A stretch of 64,000 nucleotides of DNA from Sneathiellales bacterium (GTDB lineage: Bacteria; Pseudomonadota; Alphaproteobacteria; JANQFL01), in the NCBI GenBank assembly GCA_028277845.1, contig JANQFL010000105.1:1-64000 (forward strand). The letters run 5' to 3'. Within the stretch, counting starts at the first letter, position 1. Each line of letters starts with the position of its first letter. The notes under the pieces were generated by a model. The model saw only the letters and a program-made list of their open reading frames with translations. It was not told where the DNA came from and ran no database searches. Shown one piece after another: positions 1 through 9,581 of the stretch. The translations under genes and the position numbers were made by a program.

Positions 1-98
1 ACGGTTTGCGCGATGCACCGCATCGCGCAAGCCGTCTTCCTGGTGGATGGCCAGGCCGCTCGAGAAACAGAATGGATTCCATCTAAAGAGGAACTGCT
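1..98. mobile_element. Right end of a MITE copy, truncated by the window edge
   Basis: Positions 32-98 match 10282-10348 at an offset of 10,250 bases with only two differences (positions 51 and 94). The piece includes the terminal inverted repeat that ends in AATTGCT/AACTGCT and is followed by CTAG at 99-102, the same 4-bp target as the complete copy at 10071-10348. Positions 1-35 form a strong hairpin (arms 6-16 and 20-30, extended outward by ACGG/CCGT). No transposase is visible, so this is a non-autonomous element. The left end lies outside the window. Confidence 0.8.
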
Positions 99-908
99 CT
101 AGAACAGCAGCGTATCGAGGCCGCGGATCAGACCACGCACTTCCGGCACGCGGCGGGTGGCCAGAAGCGTACCGTCGATGTAGATCCCGGCGCTGGTGCC
201 GGCGTCGTGGCGCAAGGTCAGGCGCTCGCCCGGCAGGCCGAATATGTTCTCGACGCTGAGGGCATACCCCGGCAGGCGCACACTGTGGACCTGGGTGCCG
301 CCGAGCGTGCCGCCCCGCGCTTCCCGCGAACCCTTGATCTGATCGATGGGATAGCCGATTTCGGGCCGCCCCTGCGGTTCGCCTTGTTCCGATAGCCGTT
401 CGGCCAGTTCCCGTGCCGTGCCGCTGGGCGCGTCCGGCTTGGTCGGACCGGCGTAATCGATCACTTCCCAGGACGGCAGATACTGTGCCGCGATCATGGC
501 GAAGTGCTGCAGCAGGGAAGCGGTCAGCGAGAAATTGCCCGAGGCGATAACGCCGACGCCCTCGTCGCTGGCCACGGCATCGATTTCCGCGTAATCGGCG
601 CCGGTCAGACCCGACGTACCGACCACGACCGATGTGCCCGACCAGATACCCGCCATGATGTTTTCCTTCACCACGTCGGGTTTGGTGTAGTCGATCAGCA
701 CATCCGTGTCGGTTTTCAATGCCTCTTCGGTTGTGGCGGAAACCGTGACGCCGTTGGGATGCCCGCCCAATGCTTCGCCGAGGTCCCGTCCCGCGGCGGT
801 TCGTGATACGGCGCCGACCAGATGCATGTCGTCGGCTTCGCGCACGGCGGTCACCAGTTCCCGCCCCACCCAACCGGTTGCCCCGGCTATGCAGACTTTC
901 AAGGTCAT
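99..908 (-). CDS. dapB: DapB-family reductase (annotated as 4-hydroxy-tetrahydrodipicolinate reductase), active site divergent
   Basis: The 269-residue product has the DapB fold order: an N-terminal Rossmann motif GATGWVGRELV (residues 9-19), VVVGTSGLTG (94-103) and the substrate-binding motif KPDAPSGTA (157-165). DapB reduces hydroxytetrahydrodipicolinate with NAD(P)H in lysine and diaminopimelate synthesis. Here the His-His pair that precedes the conserved Lys in classical DapB (E. coli EAHHRHK) reads DYAGPTK (151-157), so the catalytic His is Ala153 and its neighbour Gly154; Lys157 is kept. The C-terminus is also unusual. It may be a paralogue with another substrate. It lies 23 bases downstream of dxs, and its TAG stop lies inside the CTAG that borders the MITE. 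Confidence 0.7.
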   Translation of the reverse strand: MTLKVCIAGATGWVGRELVTAVREADDMHLVGAVSRTAAGRDLGEALGGHPNGVTVSATTEEALKTDTDVLIDYTKPDVVKENIMAGIWSGTSVVVGTSGLTGADYAEIDAVASDEGVGVIASGNFSLTASLLQHFAMIAAQYLPSWEVIDYAGPTKPDAPSGTARELAERLSEQGEPQGRPEIGYPIDQIKGSREARGGTLGGTQVHSVRLPGYALSVENIFGLPGERLTLRHDAGTSAGIYIDGTLLATRRVPEVRGLIRGLDTLLF

Positions 909-931
909 CGCGATCGTATCTCCGATTGAGT

Positions 932-2857
932 TCAGGCCCGGGCGGGCTGTTCGGCGCTGTCCTGCTGATCCAGAAGCCCGGCCACGGTCGACACGATATC
1001 GGCAGCCTTAAGGTGCGCATCCTCGTACATGGCTTCGGGCTTGTTCTGGTCGATGAACCGGTCGGGCAGACACATGGGCCGGACTTTCAGTCCGTTTTCC
1101 AGCAAGCCGTTGACCGCCAGGAATTGCAGGACATGGCTGCCGAACCCGCCAATGGATCCTTCCTCGATGGTGATCAACACCTCGTGGCCCTTGGCCAATT
1201 CCATGATCAGGTCTTCATCCAGCGGCTTGGCAAAGCGGGCATCGGCCACGGTGGTGCTGAAACCCCGCGCGGCCAGTTCATCGGCGGCGCGCAGGCACTC
1301 CTGCAACCGGGCGCCGAGGGACAAAAGCGCGACGCGCGATCCTTCCCGCACGATTCGGCCCTTGCCGACCGCCAACACCTCACCCCGCTCCGGCATGTCG
1401 ACGCCGACCCCCTCACCGCGGGGGTAACGCACGGCGCTCGGCCGGTCGTCAATGGACGCCGCCGTGGCCACCATGTGGCACAGTTCGGCCTCGTCCGCCG
1501 CCGCCATGACGACGAACCCCGGCAGACTGGCCAGGTACGTGATGTCGAACGCGCCGGCATGAGTCGGACCGTCGGCGCCAACCAGACCGGCCCGGTCGAT
1601 GGCGAAACGCACCGGCAGGCTTTGGATGGCCACATCGTGCACCACTTGGTCGTAGGCCCGTTGCAGGAAGGTGGAGTAGATGGTGGCGAACGGCTTGTAC
1701 CCCTCGGCGGCCAGGCCGGCGCAGAAGGTGACGCCGTGCTGTTCGGCGATGCCGACATCGAAACAGCGCTCGGGAAACTGTTCGGCAAACAGATTGAGAC
1801 CCGTGCCGTCGGGCATGGCCGCCGTCACCGCGACGATCTTGTCATCGGCCTCGGCTTCCTTGATCAGCGACCGGGCGAATACCTTGGTGTAGCTGGGCGC
1901 GTTCGAGGTGCCCTTGGCCTGTTTGCCCGTGATGACGTCGAAGCGGCTGACGCCGTGATACTTGTCGGCGGACTTCTCGGCCGGTTCGTAGCCCTTGCCT
2001 TTTTGCGTCACCACATGGATCAGGACCGGGCGGTTGTCCTGGGCGTCGCGGACATTGCGCATGATCGGCAGCAGATGGTCCAGGTTATGTCCGTCGATCG
2101 GGCCGACATAGTAGAAACCCATTTCCTCGAACAGCGTGCCGCCGGTCACCATGCCGCGGGCATACTCCTCGGCCCGCCGCGCCGTGCGCTCCAGCGGTTC
2201 GGGCAAGTGGGTGACCACCTGTTTGGCGATCTCGCGCAGGCCGCGATAGCTGCGCGATGAGATCAGACGCGACAGATAGGCGCTCATGGCGCCCACCGGC
2301 GGTGCGATGGACATGTCGTTGTCGTTGAGAACGACGATCAGCCGGCTGCCCAGCGAACCGGCGTTGTTCATGGCTTCGTAAGCCATGCCGGCGCTCATGG
2401 CGCCGTCGCCGATCACGCAGATGACGTTGTTGTCGCCCTGCGCCAGGTCCCGCGCCACGGCCATGCCGAGGCCGGCCGAAATGGATGTGGAACTGTGCGC
2501 GGCGCCAAAGGGATCGAAATCGCTTTCGGCCCGTTTGGTGAATCCCGACAACCCGCCGCCCTGGCGCAGCGTACGGATGCGGTCCCGCCGGCCGGTGAGG
2601 ATTTTGTGCGGATAGCACTGGTGTCCGACGTCCCAGATCAATCGGTCGTCGGGCGTGTTGAACGTGTAATGCAATGCCACCGTCAGTTCGACCACACCCA
2701 ACCCGGCACCCAAATGCCCGCCGGTCTTGGAAACGGCGTCGATGGTCTCGGTACGCAGTTCGTCGGCCAGTTGCCGCAGGGTCTCTTCCGGCAGCTGCCG
2801 CAGGTCGCTCGGGACGGTCACCGTATCCAGCAGCGGTGTTTTACTCTCGGCGGACAA
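932..2857 (-). CDS. dxs: 1-deoxy-D-xylulose-5-phosphate synthase
   Basis: Thiamine-diphosphate enzyme that condenses pyruvate and glyceraldehyde 3-phosphate, the first step of the MEP isoprenoid pathway. The 641-residue length is normal for the family. Visible signatures are [28 protein letters not shown], the ThDP-binding [20 protein letters not shown], and the transketolase-like [15 protein letters not shown] in the second half. The start is TTG at 2857, preceded by AGAGGTAA at a suitable distance, and no better ATG is available in frame. It follows ispA by 24 bases on the same strand, so xseB-ispA-dxs is probably one operon supplying isoprenoid precursors. Confidence 0.95.
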   Translation of the reverse strand: MSAESKTPLLDTVTVPSDLRQLPEETLRQLADELRTETIDAVSKTGGHLGAGLGVVELTVALHYTFNTPDDRLIWDVGHQCYPHKILTGRRDRIRTLRQGGGLSGFTKRAESDFDPFGAAHSSTSISAGLGMAVARDLAQGDNNVICVIGDGAMSAGMAYEAMNNAGSLGSRLIVVLNDNDMSIAPPVGAMSAYLSRLISSRSYRGLREIAKQVVTHLPEPLERTARRAEEYARGMVTGGTLFEEMGFYYVGPIDGHNLDHLLPIMRNVRDAQDNRPVLIHVVTQKGKGYEPAEKSADKYHGVSRFDVITGKQAKGTSNAPSYTKVFARSLIKEAEADDKIVAVTAAMPDGTGLNLFAEQFPERCFDVGIAEQHGVTFCAGLAAEGYKPFATIYSTFLQRAYDQVVHDVAIQSLPVRFAIDRAGLVGADGPTHAGAFDITYLASLPGFVVMAAADEAELCHMVATAASIDDRPSAVRYPRGEGVGVDMPERGEVLAVGKGRIVREGSRVALLSLGARLQECLRAADELAARGFSTTVADARFAKPLDEDLIMELAKGHEVLITIEEGSIGGFGSHVLQFLAVNGLLENGLKVRPMCLPDRFIDQNKPEAMYEDAHLKAADIVSTVAGLLDQQDSAEQPARA

Positions 2858-2881
2858 AAGTTACCTCTAACAACTAATCAG

Positions 2882-3769
2882 TCACGAACTGCGGTTTACG
2901 ACAAAATCGGCGATTTCCCTAAGAGAATCCGCCTTCTTGCCGAACAAATCAAGATGCCTGACCGCCTGATCGGCGAGCATTTCGGCCTGAATCCGGGCCT
3001 GATCGGCACCCAGAATGGACACCAAAGTGGCTTTTCCGGCCTCCAGGTCCTTGCCGACGGCCTTGCCGACCACGGAGGCATCCCCCTCGTAATCTAGGAG
3101 ATCGTCCGCGATTTGGAACGCCAGGCCCAGATCATGGGCGTAGGCCAGCAAGGCGTGGCGCTCGGGCTTGTCGGCCCGTCCCAAAATGGCTCCCGCCTCG
3201 CAGGAAAAGGCGATCAGGGCACCGGTCTTGAGCTGCTGCAGGCGGGTAATCTCACCGGCATCCAGGCTCTCGTGCTCCGCCAGCAGGTCGATCATCTGGC
3301 CGCCGACCATGCCATGGCTGCCGGCCCGCTTAGCCAACATGGCGACAAGCTCGGCGCGGACCGCCGGTTCGGGATGGGTTTCGTCGTCGGCGATGACCTC
3401 GAAGGCCAGTGTCAGCAACGCATCCCCGGTCAAAACGGCGGTGGCTTCGTTGTATTTGATGTGGACCGTCGGGCGGCCGCGACGCATGTCGTCGTCGTCC
3501 ATGCAGGGCAGGTCGTCATGCACCAGGGAATAGGCGTGCACCATTTCGATGGCCGCGGCGACACGCAGGGCATAGGACTGGGGCACATTGAAAACATCGG
3601 CACTGGACACCACCAGGAACGGCCGCAGCCGCTTGCCGCCGGCCAGGGCGGAATAACGCATGGCGTCGAGCAACTGGCCTTCCGGGCCTTCCGGCATGGG
3701 GATCAGCCGTCCGAGCAATTCGTCGACGGACGATCCGATTGCGCGCAATGCCTGTGATAGTTCGGTCAA
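2882..3769 (-). CDS. ispA: Polyprenyl synthetase, probable farnesyl diphosphate synthase
   Basis: Class I trans-prenyltransferase of 295 residues that condenses IPP with DMAPP and GPP. The first Asp-rich motif is DDLPCMDDDDMRRG and the second is QIADDLLDYEGD; these hold the magnesium-diphosphate. The upstream GGKRLRPFLV motif is also typical. The start is TTG at 3769 with GGGAG seven bases before it. The gene sits between xseB and dxs, the usual arrangement in alphaproteobacteria. Chain length is inferred to be C15 from this context, not proved by sequence. Confidence 0.92.
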   Translation of the reverse strand: MTELSQALRAIGSSVDELLGRLIPMPEGPEGQLLDAMRYSALAGGKRLRPFLVVSSADVFNVPQSYALRVAAAIEMVHAYSLVHDDLPCMDDDDMRRGRPTVHIKYNEATAVLTGDALLTLAFEVIADDETHPEPAVRAELVAMLAKRAGSHGMVGGQMIDLLAEHESLDAGEITRLQQLKTGALIAFSCEAGAILGRADKPERHALLAYAHDLGLAFQIADDLLDYEGDASVVGKAVGKDLEAGKATLVSILGADQARIQAEMLADQAVRHLDLFGKKADSLREIADFVVNRSS

Positions 3770-3816
3770 GGTGTGCTCCCGCGATGAATGGGATTCAAGG
3801 ATGTGGGGCCGGCGGA

Positions 3817-4083
3817 CTATTCCAGATCGACGGGTTCGGTGCCGGCCGCGTCGCCGTTGGCGCCGGGCACGATCTTCTCGATCCGCGCCTGGGCATCCTT
3901 CAGCTTGGCGGCGCAGTGGTTCTTCAACTGCGTGCCCCGGGTGTAGACCGCGATCGATTCCTCCAGCGACACGTCCCCCTGTTCCAGGTTCTGAACGATT
4001 TCCTCGAGTTCCCGAAGGGCGTCCTCGAAGCTCATCGCCTGAATATCCCCGGGAACGGCGTCGCTTTCCTTGACCTTACTCAT
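3817..4083 (-). CDS. xseB: Exodeoxyribonuclease VII small subunit
   Basis: Small 88-residue protein with the XseB core MSFEDALRELEEIVQNLE and a second helix around LEESIAVYTRGTQL. XseB packs several copies around the XseA catalytic subunit of the single-strand exonuclease VII. xseA is not in the window. The gene lies 47 bases upstream of ispA on the same strand, the common xseB-ispA-dxs order. The acidic N-terminal tail and Val/Asp-rich C-terminus are unremarkable. Confidence 0.93.
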   Translation of the reverse strand: MSKVKESDAVPGDIQAMSFEDALRELEEIVQNLEQGDVSLEESIAVYTRGTQLKNHCAAKLKDAQARIEKIVPGANGDAAGTEPVDLE

Positions 4084-4172
4084 GCATGTGTCCTTGATCG
4101 CACCAATTCTTCGGCTTGCCAGACTACTGTAGGAGCCGGATTTTTGCCAGTGTTACCGGGGCTTAGAGCATT

Positions 4173-5099
4173 CTAGGCCGTCATCAACGTCCTGACGTGT
4201 GCCGCGGTCGCGCTGGCCAGGCCGGACAGGCTGTATCCCCCCTCCAGCACCGACACGACCCGGTTCTCGGCATGCTTGCCGGCGATTTCGAGCAACCGCT
4301 CGGTCAGCCAGGTGTAATCGCCGTCGGTCCAGTTGAGGCCGCCCAACGGATCGAGCTGATGGGCATCGAAGCCGGCCGATATCATCAGCAACTCGGGCGC
4401 GAAGTCCTGCAACGCCGGGAACAGGACCCGGTCCGCTTCCCGCCGCACCTCGAGGGTGCCCGACATGGCGGTCATGGTCACGTTGACGATGTTGCCGACG
4501 CCGGTCTCTTGGGCCGCACCGGTGCCGGGATAGAACGGGAACTGATGAATGGAGCCATAGAACCTAGAAGCGTCCCGCTCGAACATGGCCTGGGTCCCGT
4601 TGCCGTGGTGTACGTCGAAATCGATGACCGCGACCCGGTCGATGCCGTGCACGGCCTGGGCCTGGGCGGCCCCAACGGCGATGTTGTTGAACAGGCAAAA
4701 ACCCATGGCCCGGTCGGCCTCGGCGTGATGGCCGGGCGGCCTTACGGCGCAAAAGGCATTACGCACCTCGCCCGCCATGACGGCGTCGACGGCGGCGCAC
4801 ACCGCCCCTGCGGCATGCAGCGCCGCTCGTCCGGAACCGGGCGATACGACGGTATCGGCGTCCAAGTGCCGATGTCCGGAGTCCGGTATGGACGCAAACA
4901 CATCATCGACATAAGCGGCGTCATGGACGCGGATCAGTTGCGTACGATCGGCCTCCGGCGCGTCGCGGCGATCGAGCAGTTGGAATTCCTCGACTTCCAT
5001 GGCCTGGGTGACCGCCCGCAGCCGGTCGATGCGCTCCGGATGGCCCTCGCCGGTATCGTGCTCGAACCCGGATGCATGGGTAAAAAGGGCTGTCGGCAT
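4173..5099 (-). CDS. Histone deacetylase-family amidohydrolase
   Basis: Zinc-dependent deacetylase of the HDAC/AcuC/acetylpolyamine amidohydrolase superfamily, 308 residues. The catalytic tandem His occurs in RPPGHHAEADRAMGFC, the zinc Asp-His in DFDVHHGNGTQAMF, and the third metal Asp in SAGFDAHQLDPLGG. Bacterial members remove acetyl groups from small amines or proteins; the substrate cannot be read from sequence. It is the first gene before xseB, 89 bases away, and diverges from the RND efflux operon across 5100-5282. Confidence 0.9.
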   Translation of the reverse strand: MPTALFTHASGFEHDTGEGHPERIDRLRAVTQAMEVEEFQLLDRRDAPEADRTQLIRVHDAAYVDDVFASIPDSGHRHLDADTVVSPGSGRAALHAAGAVCAAVDAVMAGEVRNAFCAVRPPGHHAEADRAMGFCLFNNIAVGAAQAQAVHGIDRVAVIDFDVHHGNGTQAMFERDASRFYGSIHQFPFYPGTGAAQETGVGNIVNVTMTAMSGTLEVRREADRVLFPALQDFAPELLMISAGFDAHQLDPLGGLNWTDGDYTWLTERLLEIAGKHAENRVVSVLEGGYSLSGLASATAAHVRTLMTA

Positions 5100-5282
5100 G
5101 GATTCTCCCGATCACATCAATGTTAACCCACGCCTATGGCGCCAGGGCCAGCTATTCCATCCGGCTTTTTCGCGGTATGCTTGCCTTATCAGGTATTTAG
5201 CGCCAAGTGTACCGTGGAAGCAATGCTCCCGTACGGCCTGGTACCGCAGCCGCGATCGGATAACGATAAACGACACCGTAAT

Positions 5283-6437
5283 ATGAGAGTTTGGACCCAG
5301 TTGGCAATCGTTGCCGCTCTGACAGCCGTCGGCGCCGCCGGCTGGCAATACCGCGATCGGCTCCCGTTCGACGCACTGAAAGGCCCCGGCGCCGGACAAG
5401 GCGGCCCGTCCCGCGGGTTCGGCCAGCGCGCCGTTCTGGTCGACACGGCGCGTCTGCGCACCGGCGAAATCAAGCAGTCCGTGGAGGCGGTCGGTACCGC
5501 ACTCGCCAACGAAGCGGTCGAGATCACCAGCAAAGTCAGCGGTATCGTCGAGAAGATCCGCTTCCGCGACGGCGAACTGGTCAAGGCCGGTGCCGTCATC
5601 GTGCAACTGGGTGCCGGGGAACTGCAGGGCGAGCTCGAGGAAGACCGGGCCGAACGGGATATCGCGAAACGGCTCTACGAACGGGCCCGCAAACTGCTGG
5701 CCAGCAAGAACGTGCCCGAATCCCGTGTCGAGGAACTGCAGGGCCGGCTGGAAGCCGCCCAGGCCCGTGTCCGGTCGAAGGAAGCCAAGCTCGCCGAGTA
5801 TGTGGTGCGGGCGCCGTTCAACGGACGCCTCGGCATCCGCGAAATCAGCCTCGGCGCCCTGGTAACGCCTGGCACCCGGGTCACCACCCTCGACGACAAT
5901 TCGGTCATCAAACTGGATTTCGAAGTGCCGGAAACGGCCCTGTCCCACCTCAAACCGGGGCTGGAGGTCACGGCCAGCGGCGCCGCATTCCCCGACCGGG
6001 TATTTTTCGGCCGGGTCGTCACCATCAACTCCCGGCTCGATCCGGTCACGCGCACCGTGCGCGTGCGCGCCGAAATCCCCAATGACGACGACGTGCTCAA
6101 ACCGGGCATGTTTCTGACCGTCGAACTGGTGGTCCAGACCAAGGCCGACGCCGTACTGGCGCCCGAGGAATCCGTCATCACCTTCGGCGAGGCGCACTAT
6201 GTCTTCGCCATCGAAGCCGACAAGGCCGTGCGCAAGCCCGTCACCCTGGGCCGCCGACTGACCGGCGAGGTGGAGATCCTGTCCGGACTGCGCGCCGGCG
6301 ACGAGGTGATCGTCGGCGGCATTCAGAAAGTCAGCGACGGTACGTCGGTGAAACGCGCCCAGGCCGGGGCGGCGCCGGACAAGAAAAGCAAGCAAACCGG
6401 GGACGGCGCCGGCGCCAAGGGGCAGAAGCGGGGCTGA
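5283..6437 (+). CDS. RND efflux periplasmic adaptor (membrane fusion protein)
   Basis: HlyD/AcrA-type adaptor of 384 residues. It begins with a single uncleaved or signal-anchor segment (LAIVAALTAVGAAGW). It then has a lipoyl-like half (VSGIVEKIRFRDGELVKAG), a coiled-coil hairpin around residues 120-170 rich in Glu, Arg and Ala, the returning half with VRAPFNGRLGIREISLG, a beta barrel and a membrane-proximal domain. The ATG at 5283 is preferred over an upstream in-frame start at 5136 because it begins exactly at the membrane anchor. Its stop lies three bases before the pump start, so the two are translated together. The C-terminal 25 residues are Lys/Gly-rich and probably disordered. Confidence 0.92.
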   Translation: MRVWTQLAIVAALTAVGAAGWQYRDRLPFDALKGPGAGQGGPSRGFGQRAVLVDTARLRTGEIKQSVEAVGTALANEAVEITSKVSGIVEKIRFRDGELVKAGAVIVQLGAGELQGELEEDRAERDIAKRLYERARKLLASKNVPESRVEELQGRLEAAQARVRSKEAKLAEYVVRAPFNGRLGIREISLGALVTPGTRVTTLDDNSVIKLDFEVPETALSHLKPGLEVTASGAAFPDRVFFGRVVTINSRLDPVTRTVRVRAEIPNDDDVLKPGMFLTVELVVQTKADAVLAPEESVITFGEAHYVFAIEADKAVRKPVTLGRRLTGEVEILSGLRAGDEVIVGGIQKVSDGTSVKRAQAGAAPDKKSKQTGDGAGAKGQKRG

Positions 6438-6440
6438 TCC

Positions 6441-9400
6441 ATGGTCTTGTCCGATGTCTCCATCAAGCGGCCGGTATTGGCGACGGTGTTGTCGCTGGTC
6501 CTGATCATTTTCGGCTTCTTCGCCTACGAATCCCTGACCGTGCGGGAATACCCCGACATCGACCCGCCGATCCTGTCGGTCAGCACGACCTATGAGGGCT
6601 CGTCGGCGCAGATTATCGAGAGCCAGGTGACCCAGGTGATCGAGGACGCGGTGGCCGGCATCGAAGGCATCAAGTCCGTCAAGTCGCGCAGCCGCGAGGA
6701 TTCCTCGGGCGTCACCATCGAGTTCAATCTGGCGCGCGACATCGAGGCGGCGGCCAACGACGTGCGCGACCGGGTCGCCCGCTATATCCGCCGCCTGCCC
6801 GACGAAGCCGACGCACCGCGTATTGCCAAGTCGGACACCGATGCCCGGCCGATCATGTGGCTGTCGCTGACCAGCGACCGCATGAAATCCCTCGACCTGA
6901 CCGACTATGCCGAACGGTTCCTGGTGGACCGGCTGTCCATCGTGCCCGGCGTGGCGTCGGTCCGCATCGGCGGCAGCCGCCGTTACGCCATGCGCATCTG
7001 GCTCGACCGGCGCAGCCTGGCGGCGCGCGGACTGACCGTGCAGGACGTGGAAGACGCCATCCGCAGCCAGAACGTGGAATTGCCGTCCGGCCGCATCGAA
7101 TCCCAGCAGCGGGAGTTTTCGGTCCGCACCGAAGCCGGCCTGACGTCGGCCGAGGAATTCCGCAACATCGTGGTGCGGGAGGTCGACGACTATCTCGTGC
7201 GGCTGGGCGACGTGGCCCGGGTGGAGATCGCCGCCGAGAACGACCGCACCGCCGTGCTGGCCAATGGCCGCAACGCCGTCGGTCTGGGCATCATCCGGCA
7301 ATCCAAGTCCAACACCCTCGAGGTCGCCAACGGCGTCAAGGCCGAGGTCGCCAATCTGAGCCAGAGCCTGCCCCAGGGCATGGCGCTCGACGTCTCCTAC
7401 GACCAGTCTGTGTTCATCGCCGAATCCATCAAGGAAGTGTTCATCGCCCTGGCCATCTCCATGTCGCTGGTGGTGGCGGTGATCTTCCTGTTCCTGCGTA
7501 CCCTGCGCGCGACGTTGATCCCGGCCGTCGCCATTCCGGTCTCCATCATCGCCTCCTTCACGGTTCTGGCGGCGCTCGGCTATTCCATCAATGTGCTGAC
7601 ATTGCTGGCCCTGGTGCTGGCCATCGGCCTGGTGGTGGACGACGCCATCGTGGTGCTGGAAAACATCCACCGGCGTATCGAAAACGGCGAACCGCCCTTG
7701 CTCGCGGCTCTGCGCGGCGCCCGGCAGATCGGCTTCGCCGTCATCGCCACCACGGTCGTGCTGGTCGCCGTGTTTCTGCCCATTTCGTTCCTCCAGGGCG
7801 ATACCGGCCGTCTGTTCCGGGAATTCGGCGTCGCCGTGGCCGCGGCGGTGATGTTCTCGAGCTTCGTCGCCCTGTCGCTGACGCCGATGATGTGTTCGAA
7901 ACTGTTGCGGCCGGCCAAGGACGAGGGGCCGATCTTCCGCGCCACCGAAATCGGTTTCAACGGCCTGAACCGGGGCTACAAGGCACTGCTCGGCCGGACC
8001 CTGCGGGCACCGGTCCTGATCATCGCTGCCGCCATCGCCATCAGCCTGGTGTCGTACGGCATCAAGGAAACCATTCCGACCGAGCTGGCGCCGGCGGAGG
8101 ATCAGGGCGTGTTCTTCGTCGCCATCAACGGCCCCGAGGGCACCAGCCTGGATTACACCCGCAAATATGTCGACGACATCGAAGAACACCTGATGCAGCT
8201 GCGCGAGGACGGCATCGCCGAACGGGTCATCACGATCCTGGCGCCGAGCTGGGGCTCGGCCAGCGGCGTCAATTTCGCCTTCGTCATCGTGCGCCTGAAG
8301 GACTGGGACGAACGGGAGCAGTCGCAGGACGAAGTCCTCAACGACATCCGCCCCGCCATCATGGCCATACCCGGCGTGCGCGCGTTTCCCTATGGCCGCA
8401 AGAGCATCGGCCGCAGCCGTTTCGGCCCGGACATCCAGATGGTGGTCGGCGGCCCGTCCTATGACGTCATCGACGGCTGGACGGAAAAAATCGTCGAGCG
8501 GGTCAAACGCGACAATCCGCGGCTGCGCAACGTGCAGACCAACTACGACGAAACCCGGCCACAGATCGAAGTGCGGATCGACCGCGACCGGGCCGGCGAT
8601 CTGGGCGTATCGGTACAGGAGATCGGCCGCACCCTGGAGACCATGCTCGGTATCCGCTACGCCACCACCTTCAACCGGGGCGGCAAGCAGTACAACGTGA
8701 TCCTGCGGGCGCGCGCCGACGACCGGGCGACGCCCAACGACCTGTCCAACCTGTATGTTCGCTCGCAGACCAGCGGCCGGCTGATTCCGCTCAGCAATCT
8801 GGTGTCGTTCAAGGAAACCGGCGGCGCGCGGTTGCTGAACCGTGTCGACCGGCTGCGCACCATCACCGTATCGGCCCGCCTGACCAAGGGCTACACCATC
8901 GGCGAAGCCGTCGCCTATATGGAAAATATCGCCGCCGAGGAACTGCCGGCCGAGGCCCGGGTGACGTTCTCGGGCGCCAGCCAGGAGTTCAAGGAATCCT
9001 CCGCCGCCCTCTACTTCACCTTCGGCATGGCCCTGCTGGTCGTGTTCCTCGCCCTGGCGGCCCAGTTCGAAAGTTTCATCCACCCGCTGATCATTCTCAT
9101 ATCGGTCCCGCTCGCCGTCACCGGGGCACTGGCGTCCATGCTGTTCACCGGCCTCAGCCTCAACGTGTACAGCCAGATCGGCCTGATCATGCTGATCGGC
9201 CTGACGGCCAAGAACGCGATCCTCATCGTCGAGTTCGCCAATCAGTTGCGCGACGAAGGCCGCGACATCTTCACCGCCGTTCTGGACGCCGCCGCGATCC
9301 GGCTGCGGCCCATCCTGATGACGACCATATCCACGGCCCTGGGCGCCCTGCCGCTCGCCCTGGCGACCGGCGCCGGCGCGGAAGCCCGCTCGGCGCTGGG

Positions 9401-9572
9401 CATCGTCATCATCGGCGGCGTGCTGTTCTCGACCCTGCTCAGCCTGTTCGTGGTGCCGGTGTTCTATCTGCTGCTGGCCCGCTTCACCAAGCCGACCGGC
9501 TTTATAGCGCGGCGTCTGAGCGAGCTGGAGTCCCGGCACGACAAACGCCGGGCGGCCGCACCGGCGGAGTAG
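6441..9572 (+). CDS. RND-family efflux pump, inner-membrane permease
   Basis: AcrB/MexF-type pump of 1043 residues, the usual size. It starts with VSIKRPVLATVLSLVLIIFG (first membrane helix) followed by the porter-domain motif near YPDIDPPILSVST. The proton-relay Asp pair is in GLVVDDAIVVLE of helix 4. A second half repeats the pattern, including GLTAKNAILIVEFA. It pumps drugs, solvents or other amphiphiles with the adaptor encoded just upstream. No TolC-type outer-membrane gene is in the window, so it probably shares one encoded elsewhere. The end converges on the broken lysE gene with only nine bases between them. Confidence 0.95.
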   Translation: MVLSDVSIKRPVLATVLSLVLIIFGFFAYESLTVREYPDIDPPILSVSTTYEGSSAQIIESQVTQVIEDAVAGIEGIKSVKSRSREDSSGVTIEFNLARDIEAAANDVRDRVARYIRRLPDEADAPRIAKSDTDARPIMWLSLTSDRMKSLDLTDYAERFLVDRLSIVPGVASVRIGGSRRYAMRIWLDRRSLAARGLTVQDVEDAIRSQNVELPSGRIESQQREFSVRTEAGLTSAEEFRNIVVREVDDYLVRLGDVARVEIAAENDRTAVLANGRNAVGLGIIRQSKSNTLEVANGVKAEVANLSQSLPQGMALDVSYDQSVFIAESIKEVFIALAISMSLVVAVIFLFLRTLRATLIPAVAIPVSIIASFTVLAALGYSINVLTLLALVLAIGLVVDDAIVVLENIHRRIENGEPPLLAALRGARQIGFAVIATTVVLVAVFLPISFLQGDTGRLFREFGVAVAAAVMFSSFVALSLTPMMCSKLLRPAKDEGPIFRATEIGFNGLNRGYKALLGRTLRAPVLIIAAAIAISLVSYGIKETIPTELAPAEDQGVFFVAINGPEGTSLDYTRKYVDDIEEHLMQLREDGIAERVITILAPSWGSASGVNFAFVIVRLKDWDEREQSQDEVLNDIRPAIMAIPGVRAFPYGRKSIGRSRFGPDIQMVVGGPSYDVIDGWTEKIVERVKRDNPRLRNVQTNYDETRPQIEVRIDRDRAGDLGVSVQEIGRTLETMLGIRYATTFNRGGKQYNVILRARADDRATPNDLSNLYVRSQTSGRLIPLSNLVSFKETGGARLLNRVDRLRTITVSARLTKGYTIGEAVAYMENIAAEELPAEARVTFSGASQEFKESSAALYFTFGMALLVVFLALAAQFESFIHPLIILISVPLAVTGALASMLFTGLSLNVYSQIGLIMLIGLTAKNAILIVEFANQLRDEGRDIFTAVLDAAAIRLRPILMTTISTALGALPLALATGAGAEARSALGIVIIGGVLFSTLLSLFVVPVFYLLLARFTKPTGFIARRLSELESRHDKRRAAAPAE

Positions 9573-9581
9573 GCCCCGGCG

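Noticed and set aside
5112-9539. A 1475-codon open frame on the minus strand opposite the efflux genes
   Set aside because: It is the mirror of the strongly supported RND adaptor and pump, has a biased Gly/Asp/His/Gln composition and no recognisable domain. GC-rich codon bias creates long antisense frames.
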